Counted from the stretch's first letter, positions 8,299 through 18,832 are shown. The stretch is DNA of 64,000 nt from Mesorhizobium sp. M1E.F.Ca.ET.045.02.1.1 (GCF_003952485.1 NZ_CP034447.1:1240001-1304000), one strand, 5' to 3'. The notes: generated by a model not told the origin, from the letters alone. Program-made: numbers and translations.

Positions 8299-8490
8299 GT
8301 GACAGGCTCGGAACTGCCACGGGAGGGTGATGGCAGAGCCGCAATCGACCGACCAGATCTTCTGGAACGTGCTTGGCGCGAGTTTTTTTCGAATCCGCGG
8401 GGGCGGACGCCGGGATCCTGAACCTGGCCAAGGGGCTCGTCGGTGCGGCGTGGGATATCGATCCCAGCGTCTCGCACCGACGAGGCTTTT
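8299..8490 (+). ncRNA. Structured leader or small RNA of unknown class
   Basis: About 190 nt between the predicted start and the T-run fold into several helices visible by eye: GGCT/AGCC with CTGCCA/TGGCAG and an 11-nt loop (8305-8340), the small hairpin CCAGA/TCTGG (8353-8365), a long-range stem CTTGGC (8372-8377) with GCCAAG (8427-8432), and a final strong hairpin with T4. There is no credible reading frame. It does not match conserved cores I know for 6S, SRP, RNase P, glycine, SAM or cobalamin RNAs. It could be an independent small RNA or a riboswitch/attenuator for the downstream operon. Confidence 0.45.
8435..8490 (+). terminator. Strong rho-independent terminator or attenuator hairpin
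   Basis: CTCGTCGGTGCG (8436-8447) pairs perfectly with CGCACCGACGAG (8473-8484). An inner stem TGGGAT/ATCCCA closes on the tetraloop ATCG, and TTTT follows at 8487-8490. The hairpin sits 55 bp before the start codon of the kinase gene, so it must be read through or antiterminated for the operon to be expressed from the upstream promoter. Confidence 0.75.
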
Positions 8491-8544
8491 GTGTTCTCTC
8501 ACACCATCGCTTTGTCGAAAGCCGGCTGGAGCAGGAACAAACCC

Positions 8545-9441
8545 GTGAGTGCTCCGGTAGTAGCAGAAGACCGCATCCGTGCCCTGCCCTGCTGGACCGG
8601 CAGCATCGAAATCGAGCCGCTGCCGGGCGGTCTCAGCAACGCCAACTATGTCGTCACGGACGGCGCCGGGCGGCATGTCGTGCGCTTCGGCCAGGATTTT
8701 CCATTCCATCATGTCTTTCGCGAGCGCGAGGTGATGACGGCGCGAGCGGCGCATGCGGCGGGCTTCGCGCCGGCCGTGCACTATGCCGAACCTGGAATTC
8801 TGGTGACGGAATTTCTCGGCGCCAAGACCTTTCTCGGAGAGGATGTGCGCGCCAATCTCGGCCGCGTGGCGGCGCTGCTGCGCGGCTTTCACCGCGAGAT
8901 GCCCAACCATGTCTCCGGCGCCGGCTTCATGTTCTGGGTGTTCCACGTGATCCGCGACTATGCCCGCACGCTGGACGAAGGCGGCAGCCGCAAGAAGGAG
9001 GAGCTGCCGCGTTATCTCACGCTGGCGGACGAGCTCGAACGGGCGCAGAAGCTGTTGCCGATCGTCTTCGGCCACAATGATCTTTTGCCGGCGAATATCC
9101 TCGACGACGGCAAACGGCTGTGGCTGATCGATTTCGAGTATGCCGGCTTCAACACCGCGATGTTCGATCTCGCGGGGGCAGCCTCCAATGCCGGCATGAA
9201 CGACGATGAGTCCTTCGCCTTCCTGACCGCCTATTTCATGAAGGAGCCGGACAAAGAGATCCGCCGCTCGCATGCGGCCATGCAATGCGCCTCGCTGCTG
9301 CGCGAAGCGATGTGGAGCATGGTCTCCGAGCTCTATCTCGACGCGCCCGGCATCGACTACGTCGCCTATACCGAGGAGAACCTCGTGCGGCTCGACGCGG
9401 CGCTGGAAAACTATCGGACGAAATACGGAACCAGGCCATGA
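8545..9441 (+). CDS. Choline/ethanolamine kinase-like phosphotransferase
   Basis: A 298-residue small-molecule kinase of the APH/choline-kinase fold. Visible motifs are the N-lobe LPGGLSNANYVV, the Brenner catalytic loop FGHNDLLPANILDD with its Asp, and the metal-binding LIDFEYAG. The GTG at 8545 is chosen because AGGA lies eight bases upstream and the family begins about here; the frame stays open upstream into the terminator hairpin. Its stop overlaps the next start by 4 bp (ATGA), indicating translational coupling with the FAD enzyme. Candidate substrates are choline-like amino alcohols; the true one is unknown. Confidence 0.85.
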   Translation: MSAPVVAEDRIRALPCWTGSIEIEPLPGGLSNANYVVTDGAGRHVVRFGQDFPFHHVFREREVMTARAAHAAGFAPAVHYAEPGILVTEFLGAKTFLGEDVRANLGRVAALLRGFHREMPNHVSGAGFMFWVFHVIRDYARTLDEGGSRKKEELPRYLTLADELERAQKLLPIVFGHNDLLPANILDDGKRLWLIDFEYAGFNTAMFDLAGAASNAGMNDDESFAFLTAYFMKEPDKEIRRSHAAMQCASLLREAMWSMVSELYLDAPGIDYVAYTEENLVRLDAALENYRTKYGTRP

Positions 9442-11891
9442 CCTTGCCCAGCCATGCCGGGATCGTCGTCATCGGCGGCGGCATCATCGGCTGCTCGACC
9501 GCCTATCATCTGGCGCGCGACCACAAGGCCGACGTGGTGCTGCTGGAACAGGGCAAGCTGACCTCGGGCTCGACCTGGCACGCGGCCGGCCTCGTCGGGC
9601 AGTTGCGCTCTTCGGCCTCGATCACGCGCGTGCTCAAATATTCTGTCGAGCTCTACAAGGGGCTCGAGGCCGAGACCGGGCTGGCAACCGGCTGGAAGAT
9701 GACCGGTTGCCTCAGACTCGCCACCAATGCCGACCGCTGGACCGAGTTCAAGCGGCTGGCGACGACCGCGAAGAGCTTCGGCATGGACATGCAGCTCTTG
9801 TCGCCGGCCGAGGTGAAGCGCATGTGGCCGCTGATGGAAACAAGCGACCTCGTCGGCGCATCCTGGCTGCCGACCGACGGCCAGGCCAGCCCTTCCGACA
9901 TCACGCAATCGCTCGCCAAGGGCGCGCGCATACATGGCGCCAAGCTGTTCGAGGGTGTGCGCGTCACCGGCTTTACGATGAAGGACGGCCGGATCACCGC
10001 GGTGAAGACTTCAAAAGGCGACATCGCCTGCGACAAGGTGGTGAACTGCGCCGGGCAATGGGCAAGGCAGGTCGGCGCGATGGCCGGCATCAACATGCCG
10101 CTGCAGCCGGTCAAGCACCAGTATATCATCACCGAGAAGATCGAGGGTCTGGCGACGGATGCGCCGACGATCCGCGACCCCGACCGCCGCACCTATTTCA
10201 AGGAAGAAGTCGGCGGGCTGGTGATGGGCGGCTACGAGCCGAACCCCCAGGCCTGGACGACTGATCTCCCCGGGGGCGACGTTCCCAACGACTGGGAGTT
10301 CCGCCTGTTCGATGACGACTACGACCATTTCGAGCAGCATATGGCCCAGGCGATCGAGCGGGTGCCGGCGCTCGCCAACGTCGGCGTCAAGCAGATGATC
10401 AATGGGCCGGAAAGCTTCACGCCGGACGGCAATTTCATCCTCGGCGCAGCACCGGAATGCTCCAACATGTTCGTCGGCGCCGGCTTCAACGCGTTCGGCA
10501 TTGCGTCCGGCGGCGGCGCCGGCTGGGTGCTGGCGCAATGGGTGGTCGACGGCGAGGCGCCGCTCGACCTCTGGGTGGTCGACATCAGGCGCTTTTCCGG
10601 GCTGCATCGCGACCGCGACTGGGTCCGCGACCGCACGCTGGAAGCCTATGGCAAGCATTACACGATCGGCTTCCCGCATGAGGAATACCTGTCCGGCCGG
10701 CCGCGCATCGTCTCGCCGCTCTATGAGCGGCTGAAGACTCACCGCGCCGTGTTCGGCTCGAAGCTCGGCTGGGAGCGGCCGAACTGGTTCGCGCCCGACG
10801 GCGTCGAGCCCGAAGACATCTACTCGATGGGGCGGCAGAACTGGTTCGGCCCGGTCGGCGACGAGCACCAGCATGTGCGCGAGAAGGTCGGCATCTTCGA
10901 TCAATCCTCCTTCGCCAAATACGAGATGGCCGGCACTGATGCGCTGAAGGCGCTCGCCTGGATCTGCGCCAACGACGTCGACAAGCCGGTGGGACGGCTG
11001 ACCTACACGCAGCTTCTCAACACGCGCGGCGGCATCGAGGCCGACCTCACCGTGGCGAGGCTTGGCGAGAGCCGGTTCTACATCGTCACCGGCACCGGCT
11101 TCCGCACGCATGATTTTTCCTGGATCGGCGACCATATCGAACAGGGTCTCGACACGACGCTGAAAGACGTCACCGAGGAGTTCGGCACGCTGTCGCTGAT
11201 GGGGCCGCGCGCCCGCGACGTGCTGTCGGCGGTAACTGACGCCGATGTCTCGAACACAGCCTTCCCCTTCGGCCACGCCCGCGAAGTCGGAATTGCCGGC
11301 CACACGGTGCGGGCGTTGCGCGTCACCTATGTCGGCGAGCTCGGCTGGGAACTGCATGTGCCTATCGCCGCTACCGGCGAGATTTTTGACGCGCTAATGG
11401 CGGCGGGAAAGAAGCATGACATCCGGCCGGTCGGCTACCGGGCGCTGGAATCGCTCCGGCTGGAGAAAGGCTACCGCGCCTGGGGCTCGGACATCACGCC
11501 TAACGACACGCCGCAGGAGGCTGGCCTTGGCTGGGCTGTGAAGCTCAGGAAGAACACCTATTTCGTCGGGCGGCGGGCGCTGGAGAAAGTGGCTGCCAAG
11601 CCGCTCGCCAAACGTTTTGCCGGCTTCACGGTGGCCGATCCGGAGATCGTGCTGCTCGGCCGCGAGACGATCCTGCGCAATGGCGAGGCGGTCGGCTATC
11701 TCACCAGCGGCGGCTACGGCTACACGGTGGAGAAGAACATCGGCTACGGCTACGTGCGCAACGCCGATGGCGTCAGCGACGATTTCCTCGCTTCCGGCGA
11801 CTACGAGCTGGTGGTGGCGATGGAACGCACGCCGGCCAAGATCCATCTCGAGCCGATGTATGATCCGGCGGGAGAGAAGATCAGGGCCTAA
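9438..11891 (+). CDS. Dimethylglycine/sarcosine dehydrogenase-like FAD enzyme with GcvT domain
   Basis: An 817-residue enzyme. Residues 9-370 form a DAO-type FAD domain with VVIGGGIIGCSTAYH and SGSTWHAAGL; H48 is at the position that binds FAD covalently in dimethylglycine and sarcosine dehydrogenases. A middle FAO_M-like segment (about 370-430) precedes GcvT aminomethyltransferase N- and C-terminal domains (about 430-810), including YVGELGWELH and RALESLRLEKGYR. The expected reaction is oxidative N-demethylation with transfer of the one-carbon unit to tetrahydrofolate. It overlaps the kinase gene by 4 bp, so a methylated amine linked to a phosphorylated intermediate is a plausible substrate. 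The exact substrate is not readable. Confidence 0.88.
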   Translation: MTLPSHAGIVVIGGGIIGCSTAYHLARDHKADVVLLEQGKLTSGSTWHAAGLVGQLRSSASITRVLKYSVELYKGLEAETGLATGWKMTGCLRLATNADRWTEFKRLATTAKSFGMDMQLLSPAEVKRMWPLMETSDLVGASWLPTDGQASPSDITQSLAKGARIHGAKLFEGVRVTGFTMKDGRITAVKTSKGDIACDKVVNCAGQWARQVGAMAGINMPLQPVKHQYIITEKIEGLATDAPTIRDPDRRTYFKEEVGGLVMGGYEPNPQAWTTDLPGGDVPNDWEFRLFDDDYDHFEQHMAQAIERVPALANVGVKQMINGPESFTPDGNFILGAAPECSNMFVGAGFNAFGIASGGGAGWVLAQWVVDGEAPLDLWVVDIRRFSGLHRDRDWVRDRTLEAYGKHYTIGFPHEEYLSGRPRIVSPLYERLKTHRAVFGSKLGWERPNWFAPDGVEPEDIYSMGRQNWFGPVGDEHQHVREKVGIFDQSSFAKYEMAGTDALKALAWICANDVDKPVGRLTYTQLLNTRGGIEADLTVARLGESRFYIVTGTGFRTHDFSWIGDHIEQGLDTTLKDVTEEFGTLSLMGPRARDVLSAVTDADVSNTAFPFGHAREVGIAGHTVRALRVTYVGELGWELHVPIAATGEIFDALMAAGKKHDIRPVGYRALESLRLEKGYRAWGSDITPNDTPQEAGLGWAVKLRKNTYFVGRRALEKVAAKPLAKRFAGFTVADPEIVLLGRETILRNGEAVGYLTSGGYGYTVEKNIGYGYVRNADGVSDDFLASGDYELVVAMERTPAKIHLEPMYDPAGEKIRA

Positions 11892-11904
11892 GCTCGGGAA
11901 GCGG

Positions 11905-12537
11905 TCAGCCGACGCGCAGCACCAGGCCTCGGCTCGGCACCGTGTCGGCCTCGCCGGGCATCGAGGCGTAAGGCCGTGTCTCTTCGACGCGGCTTATGAC
12001 GCCCTGCTTCTCGAAGTCGGCGATCCGCTCCGCAAAGCCGGACTGCCAGAGCGTGTTCTTGACCGTCAGCACGATGATGCCGCCCGGGCGGCAGATGCGG
12101 ATCAGCTCGTCCAGGCCGTCGATCCCGACATGGCCCGAGGTGAAGACGCCCGCCGAGACGATGCCGGCGTAATAGCCGTCGGCGAAGGGCAAAGGTCCGC
12201 CCAGCGCCAGGCGATGCAGGGCCGTGTAGACGCCCTTCGCCCCAGCCTTGTCCAGCATGCCCTGCGAGATGTCGAGCGCCTCGACCTGAGGATAGCCGGT
12301 GATGGCGAGCCACTCGCCGATCAGGCCGGTGCCGGCGCCGGCATCGAGCAAGGGTTCGGCACCGCGCGGCAGATGCCGGGCAAGCAGCGCCAGGCAGATC
12401 GTCGGATGGCGATAGCCGGCGGCCGACATGTCGGCGTCATAGGTCTCGGACCAGTTGTCGTAGATCGCCGCCACTTCGTCCGGCCGGGTCGCCGCGTAAG
12501 CCGCGCCCAGCGCGCTGTTGTGCTTGCCGTCCGTCAT
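11905..12537 (-). CDS. Class I SAM-dependent methyltransferase
   Basis: A 210-residue methyltransferase with motif I LLDAGAGTGLIGEWL, then VEALDIS (motif II) and the post-motif LIRICRPGGIIVLTV. The organisation resembles the METTL27/WBSCR27-like branch, beginning with a segment AAIYDNWSETYDADM. The ATG at 12537 has GGGAG five bases upstream, so it is preferred over an upstream in-frame ATG at 12585. It is convergent with the FAD enzyme and divergent from the second choline-kinase-like gene, with only about 100 bp between starts. The methyl acceptor is unknown. Confidence 0.85.
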   Translation of the reverse strand: MTDGKHNSALGAAYAATRPDEVAAIYDNWSETYDADMSAAGYRHPTICLALLARHLPRGAEPLLDAGAGTGLIGEWLAITGYPQVEALDISQGMLDKAGAKGVYTALHRLALGGPLPFADGYYAGIVSAGVFTSGHVGIDGLDELIRICRPGGIIVLTVKNTLWQSGFAERIADFEKQGVISRVEETRPYASMPGEADTVPSRGLVLRVG

Positions 12538-12638
12538 TGCCGCTCCCGCTGCCGATTCGCGCGCCCCATGGTAGCCAAGCGGCAAAAACTGTGGAACCGT
12601 TTCGCCATAAACATGGCGTGATGGTAAAGGGGGTGACG

Positions 12639-13550
12639 ATGGAAGAGGCGCGCGCGGCGTTGGCCGCCATTCCGGCGCTTGCCGGCTACGAGGGTCCGCT
12701 GGAGCGGCTGGGCGGCCTCACCAACCGTGTTTACCAAGCTGGCGACGTCTGCCTGCGCATTCCCGGCAAGGGCACGCAGGAATACATCAACCGCGCCAAT
12801 GAGGCGGTAGCGGCGCGCGAGGCGGCCAAGGCCGGCGTCAGCCCCGAGGTGCTCTATGCCGATCCGGCATCGGGCGTGATGGCGACGCGCTTCATCGCCG
12901 GTGCCGAGACGATGTCGCCGGAGAAGTTCAAGACGCGCAAGGGGAGCCCGGCGCGCGCGGGCGAGGCCTTCCGCAAGCTGCATTCGTCCGGCGCCGTCTT
13001 TCCTTTCCGCTTCGAGCTGTTCGCGATGATCGACGACTATCTGAAGGTGCTGTCGACCAAGGATGTCGCGCTGCCACCGGGCTATCACGACGTGGTGCGC
13101 GAGGCAGGCAGCGTGCGCGAAGCATTGGCCGCACACCCGATCCAGCTCGCCGCCTGCCACTGCGATCCGCTTTGCGAGAACTTCCTCGATACGGGCGAGC
13201 GGATGTGGATCGTCGACTGGGAATATTCCGGCATGAACGATCCGCTGTGGGACCTCGGCGACCTCTCCGTCGAGGGCAAGTTCGACGCCGCCCAGGACGA
13301 GGAGATGATGCGCGCCTATTTCGGCGGCGAGGCGAGGCCGGCCGAGCGCGGCCGCGTCGTCATCCACAAGGCGATGTGCGACCTGCTCTGGACGCTGTGG
13401 GGGCTGATCCAACTCGCCAACGACAACCCGGTCGACGATTTCCGCGCCTATGCCGACGGCCGCTTCGCCCGCTGCAAGGCGCTGATGGAGACATCCGAAT
13501 TCTCACGCCATCTTGCGGCCGTGCGGCTGGGCTCGAGCAGTTCCAAATGA
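12639..13550 (+). CDS. Choline-kinase-like phosphotransferase (LicA type)
   Basis: A 303-residue kinase with the N-lobe LGGLTNRVYQAGDVCLRI, the catalytic loop CHCDPLCENFLD and the metal motif IVDWEYSGMNDPLWDLG, which is closer to LicA/choline kinase than the enzyme at 8545. The ATG at 12639 follows AAGGGGGTG; an ATG at 12621 is possible but has no good ribosome site. Choline or ethanolamine phosphorylation is the family activity. It is divergent from the methyltransferase, and together with the first kinase and the demethylating dehydrogenase it suggests an amino-alcohol or methylamine theme for the region. Confidence 0.87.
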   Translation: MEEARAALAAIPALAGYEGPLERLGGLTNRVYQAGDVCLRIPGKGTQEYINRANEAVAAREAAKAGVSPEVLYADPASGVMATRFIAGAETMSPEKFKTRKGSPARAGEAFRKLHSSGAVFPFRFELFAMIDDYLKVLSTKDVALPPGYHDVVREAGSVREALAAHPIQLAACHCDPLCENFLDTGERMWIVDWEYSGMNDPLWDLGDLSVEGKFDAAQDEEMMRAYFGGEARPAERGRVVIHKAMCDLLWTLWGLIQLANDNPVDDFRAYADGRFARCKALMETSEFSRHLAAVRLGSSSSK

Positions 13551-13575
13551 GATCGGTTGCAGAGTTCCAGCGACC

Positions 13576-14049
13576 TTACGTGAAAACCCTCTGGATCTCA
13601 TTCAGCGACCCTGTCTCGTCAGACTTTCTGCAATACCAAATAAGCAGAGCGATGGTACCGACGGGGAATAACCATGCAAGAAGTTGATGCCAGCCGCTTC
13701 TGTTGATGTCATGCAGCCGGCGAGTTGTCATGGCAAGCGTCGGCACAAGGATGGCAAGATTCCAGATCGATGAGACAGCTTCATTTCCGACAACAGCATC
13801 AACTATGACCACAATGACGCCGACGATGAAGATGAAGAGGTAGGTGTACCAGAACTCCGACCGACTGGCCCTGCCGGAAAAATTCACATAGTTTCGGAAA
13901 AAACTTGAAACAGCCTCACCGAAATTCATTGAAGGCGGCGTGTCTCCGAAACGATTGGCTCCAGAGGGCGGCGCTCTTAAGACAAATACCAACGGCAAGG
14001 CGATAAGGACCAGAATTATAAGCCAATGCCATATAGAGAAACTACCCAT
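13576..14049 (-). CDS. DUF805 family membrane protein
   Basis: A 157-residue inner-membrane protein. The N-terminal segment SIWHWLIILVLIALPLVFVL is followed by the DUF805 core: FFRNYVNFSGRASRSEFWY, hydrophobic helices, and TMTTRRLHDINRSGWHQLL (as AMTTRRLHD...). Function is unknown. ATGs at 14052 and 14049 share the GGGGG site; spacing favours 14049. The gene and its upstream 200 bp look more A/T-rich than neighbours, which may indicate transfer. Confidence 0.8.
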   Translation of the reverse strand: MGSFSIWHWLIILVLIALPLVFVLRAPPSGANRFGDTPPSMNFGEAVSSFFRNYVNFSGRASRSEFWYTYLFIFIVGVIVVIVDAVVGNEAVSSIWNLAILVPTLAMTTRRLHDINRSGWHQLLAWLFPVGTIALLIWYCRKSDETGSLNEIQRVFT

Positions 14050-14274
14050 CATTCCCCCTATACCCCGGTTTCCCAGGTTGCGAATATCCTGCCTGTCCCG
14101 CCAAGAATCAATCGCCGATTGCATTCGACAGGCGATTTGCACCGTAAAATGCTTTCGTGAAATTGCCGTTGAGCTCACCGTTCCACGGAAACGGATTGTT
14201 TCGACGCAATTCCGGACGGAAGGCTACGGCGAAGTCGCCGAGCCTAACCGTTACACACTTTTCCTGGAATTGCT

Positions 14275-15198
14275 CTAGTTGACGCCCTTAGGCACGTTCT
14301 CGGGCGGCACGACGGTTTCGACCACCTTCTGGCGATGGAAGATGAAGATGCCGGCGAGCACGACGATCGCCGAGCCGGCGAGGATGCGCGGGCTCGGCAC
14401 GTCGCCGAAGAAGACCAGGCCGAAGACAATGGCCCACAGAAGCAGGCTGTAATGCAGCGGCGCCAGCGTCGAGGCCGGCGCCAGCTTGAGAGCCCTGGTG
14501 ATCATCAGATGGGCGGCGCAGGAGACGACGCCGAGCAAGAGCATGGCGCCGAAATCAAGCCTGGAGGGTGTCCGCCAGGTGCCGATGGTGAACGCCCCGC
14601 CGACAATCAGCGTGCCGATTGTCTGCCATGTGACCAGGGTCGTGTCACTCGTTCCACGCAAACGCCGGCCGAGGATGATGGCGAAGCCGAAGGCGATGCT
14701 GCCGATCAGGGCGTAGGTCGACGACAGCGAGAAGGCCGCCGAGGAGGGTTTCAGGATGATCAGCACGCCGCAGAAGCCGACCAGGATCGCCAGCCAGCGC
14801 CGCCAGCCGACCTTCTCGCCAAGCAGGAGGTGCGAGAGCGCGGCGACATAGATCGGTCCGGCCATGTAGAAGCTCATCACGTCGGCGAGCGGCAGATAGA
14901 CGACAGCCGCATAGAAGAGCCCGGTATCGAGCGTGGTCGCCACCACGCGCAGGAGCTGCAGCAGCGGCCTTTCCATCTGGAACAGCTTGCCCGCGCCCTG
15001 GTTGGCGATCATCGGCCCTAGCACGAAAAAGGCGCCGATGGAGCGGATCAGCACCACCTGGCCGACGGAGAAGGAGGCAACCAGCCATTTGCCCATCGCG
15101 TCGTTCAGCGCGAACATGAAGTCGCCGGCCAGCATCAAGAGGATGCCGGCGAGCAGGACGTTGCGGATCGTGAAATTGCGGGCGATGGTCTGGGCCAT
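14275..15198 (-). CDS. DMT-superfamily (EamA) transporter
   Basis: A 307-residue membrane protein with ten predicted helices in two EamA repeats of about five each (roughly residues 12-150 and 165-295). The glycine-rich helices and the charged pair ALNDAMGKWL in the first repeat fit the drug/metabolite exporter family. The substrate is unknown. It begins with a hydrophilic stretch MAQTIARNFTIRN. It stands alone on the minus strand; 237 bp separate it from the CodA-like gene. Confidence 0.88.
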   Translation of the reverse strand: MAQTIARNFTIRNVLLAGILLMLAGDFMFALNDAMGKWLVASFSVGQVVLIRSIGAFFVLGPMIANQGAGKLFQMERPLLQLLRVVATTLDTGLFYAAVVYLPLADVMSFYMAGPIYVAALSHLLLGEKVGWRRWLAILVGFCGVLIILKPSSAAFSLSSTYALIGSIAFGFAIILGRRLRGTSDTTLVTWQTIGTLIVGGAFTIGTWRTPSRLDFGAMLLLGVVSCAAHLMITRALKLAPASTLAPLHYSLLLWAIVFGLVFFGDVPSPRILAGSAIVVLAGIFIFHRQKVVETVVPPENVPKGVN

Positions 15199-15435
15199 GC
15201 CGGCTCCCTAGCCGTAAGCCGGCGGCTTGACGAGCGAAATCCGTAAGACCAGCGGCGGAAAGCCGCCGGTTCTAGTGGTGAGTGCACAGGGCGTTGCGGC
15301 GATGCAGGAACTTTGAGGGGCCGGCAGGCCAGAGGGGGGCGCGAAGGAACGCTGCAAATCTCACGTTGCGCGCCGCGTTCTTCGACCTTGTAGCGGCTTT
15401 ACGCGTCGCTTCGTTCCCTGCTCCACGCGGAGACA

Positions 15436-16716
15436 CTAAGCAGACTTATGCCTTCGGTTGACGCTCTCCGGCCGCCCGGCGATCGACAGCCTGGTCTCCT
15501 GCCTGGTGCGCTCCGCCACCACCTTGCCCCTGGCGATGACGCAAAGACGTTCGGGGCGAAGGCGTACGGCCTCGATCGGATTGCCGGCGTCGAGCACGAC
15601 AAGGCTGGCGCGCTTGCCGACCGCAAGTCCGAGATGGTCGAGGCCCATGATGGCGGCGTTGACATTGGTCACCATGTCGAAGCAGCGCGCCATGTCGGCC
15701 GGGCTCGACATCTGGGCGACATGCAGGCCCATGAAGGCGACGTCGAGCATGTCGGCCGTGCCTAGCGAATACCAAGGGTCGAGCACGCAGTCCTGGCCCC
15801 AGCCGACGCGGATGCCGAGCCCCAGCATCTCCTTCACCCGGGTCAGGCCGCGCCGCTTCGGGAAGGTGTCGTGACGCCCCTGCAGCATGATGTTGATCAG
15901 CGGGTTGGGGATCGCCGAGACGCCGGCTTCGGCAATCATCGGCAAGAGCTTCGAGACATAGTAATTGTCCATGGAGTGCATGGAGGTGAGGTGCGAGCCG
16001 GCCACCCTGCCCTGCAGACCGAGGCGCTGCGCTTCATAGGCGAGCTGCTCGATATGGCGCGACAGCGGGTCGTCGGTCTCGTCGCAATGCATGTCGACCA
16101 TCAGGCCGCGCTTGGCGGCGATCTCGCAGAGCTCCGTCACCGAGCGGGTGCCGTCGGCCATGGTGCGTTCGAAATGCGGGATGCCGCCGACGATGTCGAC
16201 GCCGAGATCGAGCGCCCGGATGGTGTTTTCGCGCGCCGTCGGCGAGCGGTAGAGCCCGTCCTGCGGAAAGGCGACCAGTTGCAGGTCGATATAGGGTGCG
16301 ACCGTTTGCTTGACGTCGAGCAGCGCCTCCACCGCGAGCAGCCGGTCGTCGCAGACGTCGACATGGCTGCGGATGGCGAGCAGGCCCATCGACACCGCCC
16401 AGTCGCAATAGGCGAGCGCGCGGTCGCGCACGGCCTCGTGCGTCAACAGCGGCTTCAGCTCGCCCCAGAGCGCGATGCCCTCCAACAGCGTGCCGGAGGC
16501 GTTGATGCGCGGGATGCCGTAGGAGAGCGTGGCGTCCATATGGAAGTGCGGATCGACGAAAGGCGGCGAGACAAGGTTGCCGCGCGCGTCGACCTCGGTA
16601 TGGGCCGAGCCCGACAGTTGAGGCTCGATGGCGCGGATGGTTTCGCCGGCAATGCCGATGTCGGCAATCCTGCCATCCGGCAGCGTGCCGCCGCGCACGA
16701 TGAGGTCGAAATCCAT
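15436..16716 (-). CDS. CodA-like amidohydrolase/deaminase
   Basis: A 426-residue cytoplasmic amidohydrolase, the same length as E. coli cytosine deaminase. Metal-site motifs are HFHMDAT (first HxH), HCDETDDPLSRHIEQLA, SHLTSMHSMDN and a GQDCVLDPW loop carrying the catalytic Asp. In E. coli CodA the last loop reads GHDDVFDPW, so His-to-Gln and Asp-to-Cys changes lie next to the active site, and cytosine may not be the substrate. The ATG at 16716 follows AAGGGG and matches the family start MDFDLIVRGG; an ATG at 16725 is also in frame. No purine/pyrimidine transporter gene is adjacent. Confidence 0.82.
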   Translation of the reverse strand: MDFDLIVRGGTLPDGRIADIGIAGETIRAIEPQLSGSAHTEVDARGNLVSPPFVDPHFHMDATLSYGIPRINASGTLLEGIALWGELKPLLTHEAVRDRALAYCDWAVSMGLLAIRSHVDVCDDRLLAVEALLDVKQTVAPYIDLQLVAFPQDGLYRSPTARENTIRALDLGVDIVGGIPHFERTMADGTRSVTELCEIAAKRGLMVDMHCDETDDPLSRHIEQLAYEAQRLGLQGRVAGSHLTSMHSMDNYYVSKLLPMIAEAGVSAIPNPLINIMLQGRHDTFPKRRGLTRVKEMLGLGIRVGWGQDCVLDPWYSLGTADMLDVAFMGLHVAQMSSPADMARCFDMVTNVNAAIMGLDHLGLAVGKRASLVVLDAGNPIEAVRLRPERLCVIARGKVVAERTRQETRLSIAGRPESVNRRHKSA

Positions 16717-16775
16717 TCTCGTCATCCCCTTGGTAGAATCAGCAGCCATCGTGGCCGAAAAGACACCCTGCCGCA

Positions 16776-18638
<1,863 letters not shown>

Positions 18639-18643
18639 CGCGG

Positions 18644-18827
18644 CCCTCTCCTTCTCCCCTTGTGGGGAGAAGGTGGATTGGCGCGAAGCGCCAAGACGGA
18701 TGAGGGGTGCTGGGCGGAGTGAGGCGCGGGAAAATCAGGCTGGGCGAGAGGTGTCACCAAGCTGGAACACCCCTCATCCGACCGAGCTTCGCTCGGCCAC
18801 CTTCTCCCACAAGGGGAGAAGGAAAAG
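18644..18827. repeat. Paired intergenic palindromes, CTTCTCCCC/GGGGAGAAGG type
   Basis: Two elements in opposite orientation fill the gap between the ABC exporter and ilvD genes. The left (18644-18708) contains CTTCTCCCCTTGTGGGGAGA and a small GGCGCGAAGCGCC hairpin; the right (18769-18827) has CACCCCTCATCCGACCGAGC, GCTTCGCTCGGC and CTTCTCCCACAAGGGGAGAA. The same module occurs at 38086-38144 and flanks the insertion sequence at 21427. At the ends of two convergent genes it can act as a bidirectional terminator. Confidence 0.8.
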
Positions 18828-18832
18828 CGCTC

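Noticed and set aside
8297..8490. Structured RNA as 6S, SRP or tmRNA
   Set aside because: The ends do not pair into a single long rod, and the conserved SRP and tmRNA motifs I know are absent.
10011..11357. Long minus-strand frame opposite the FAD/GcvT enzyme
   Set aside because: Arg/Ala/Gly-rich composition without motifs; it is a shadow of the real gene in high-GC sequence.
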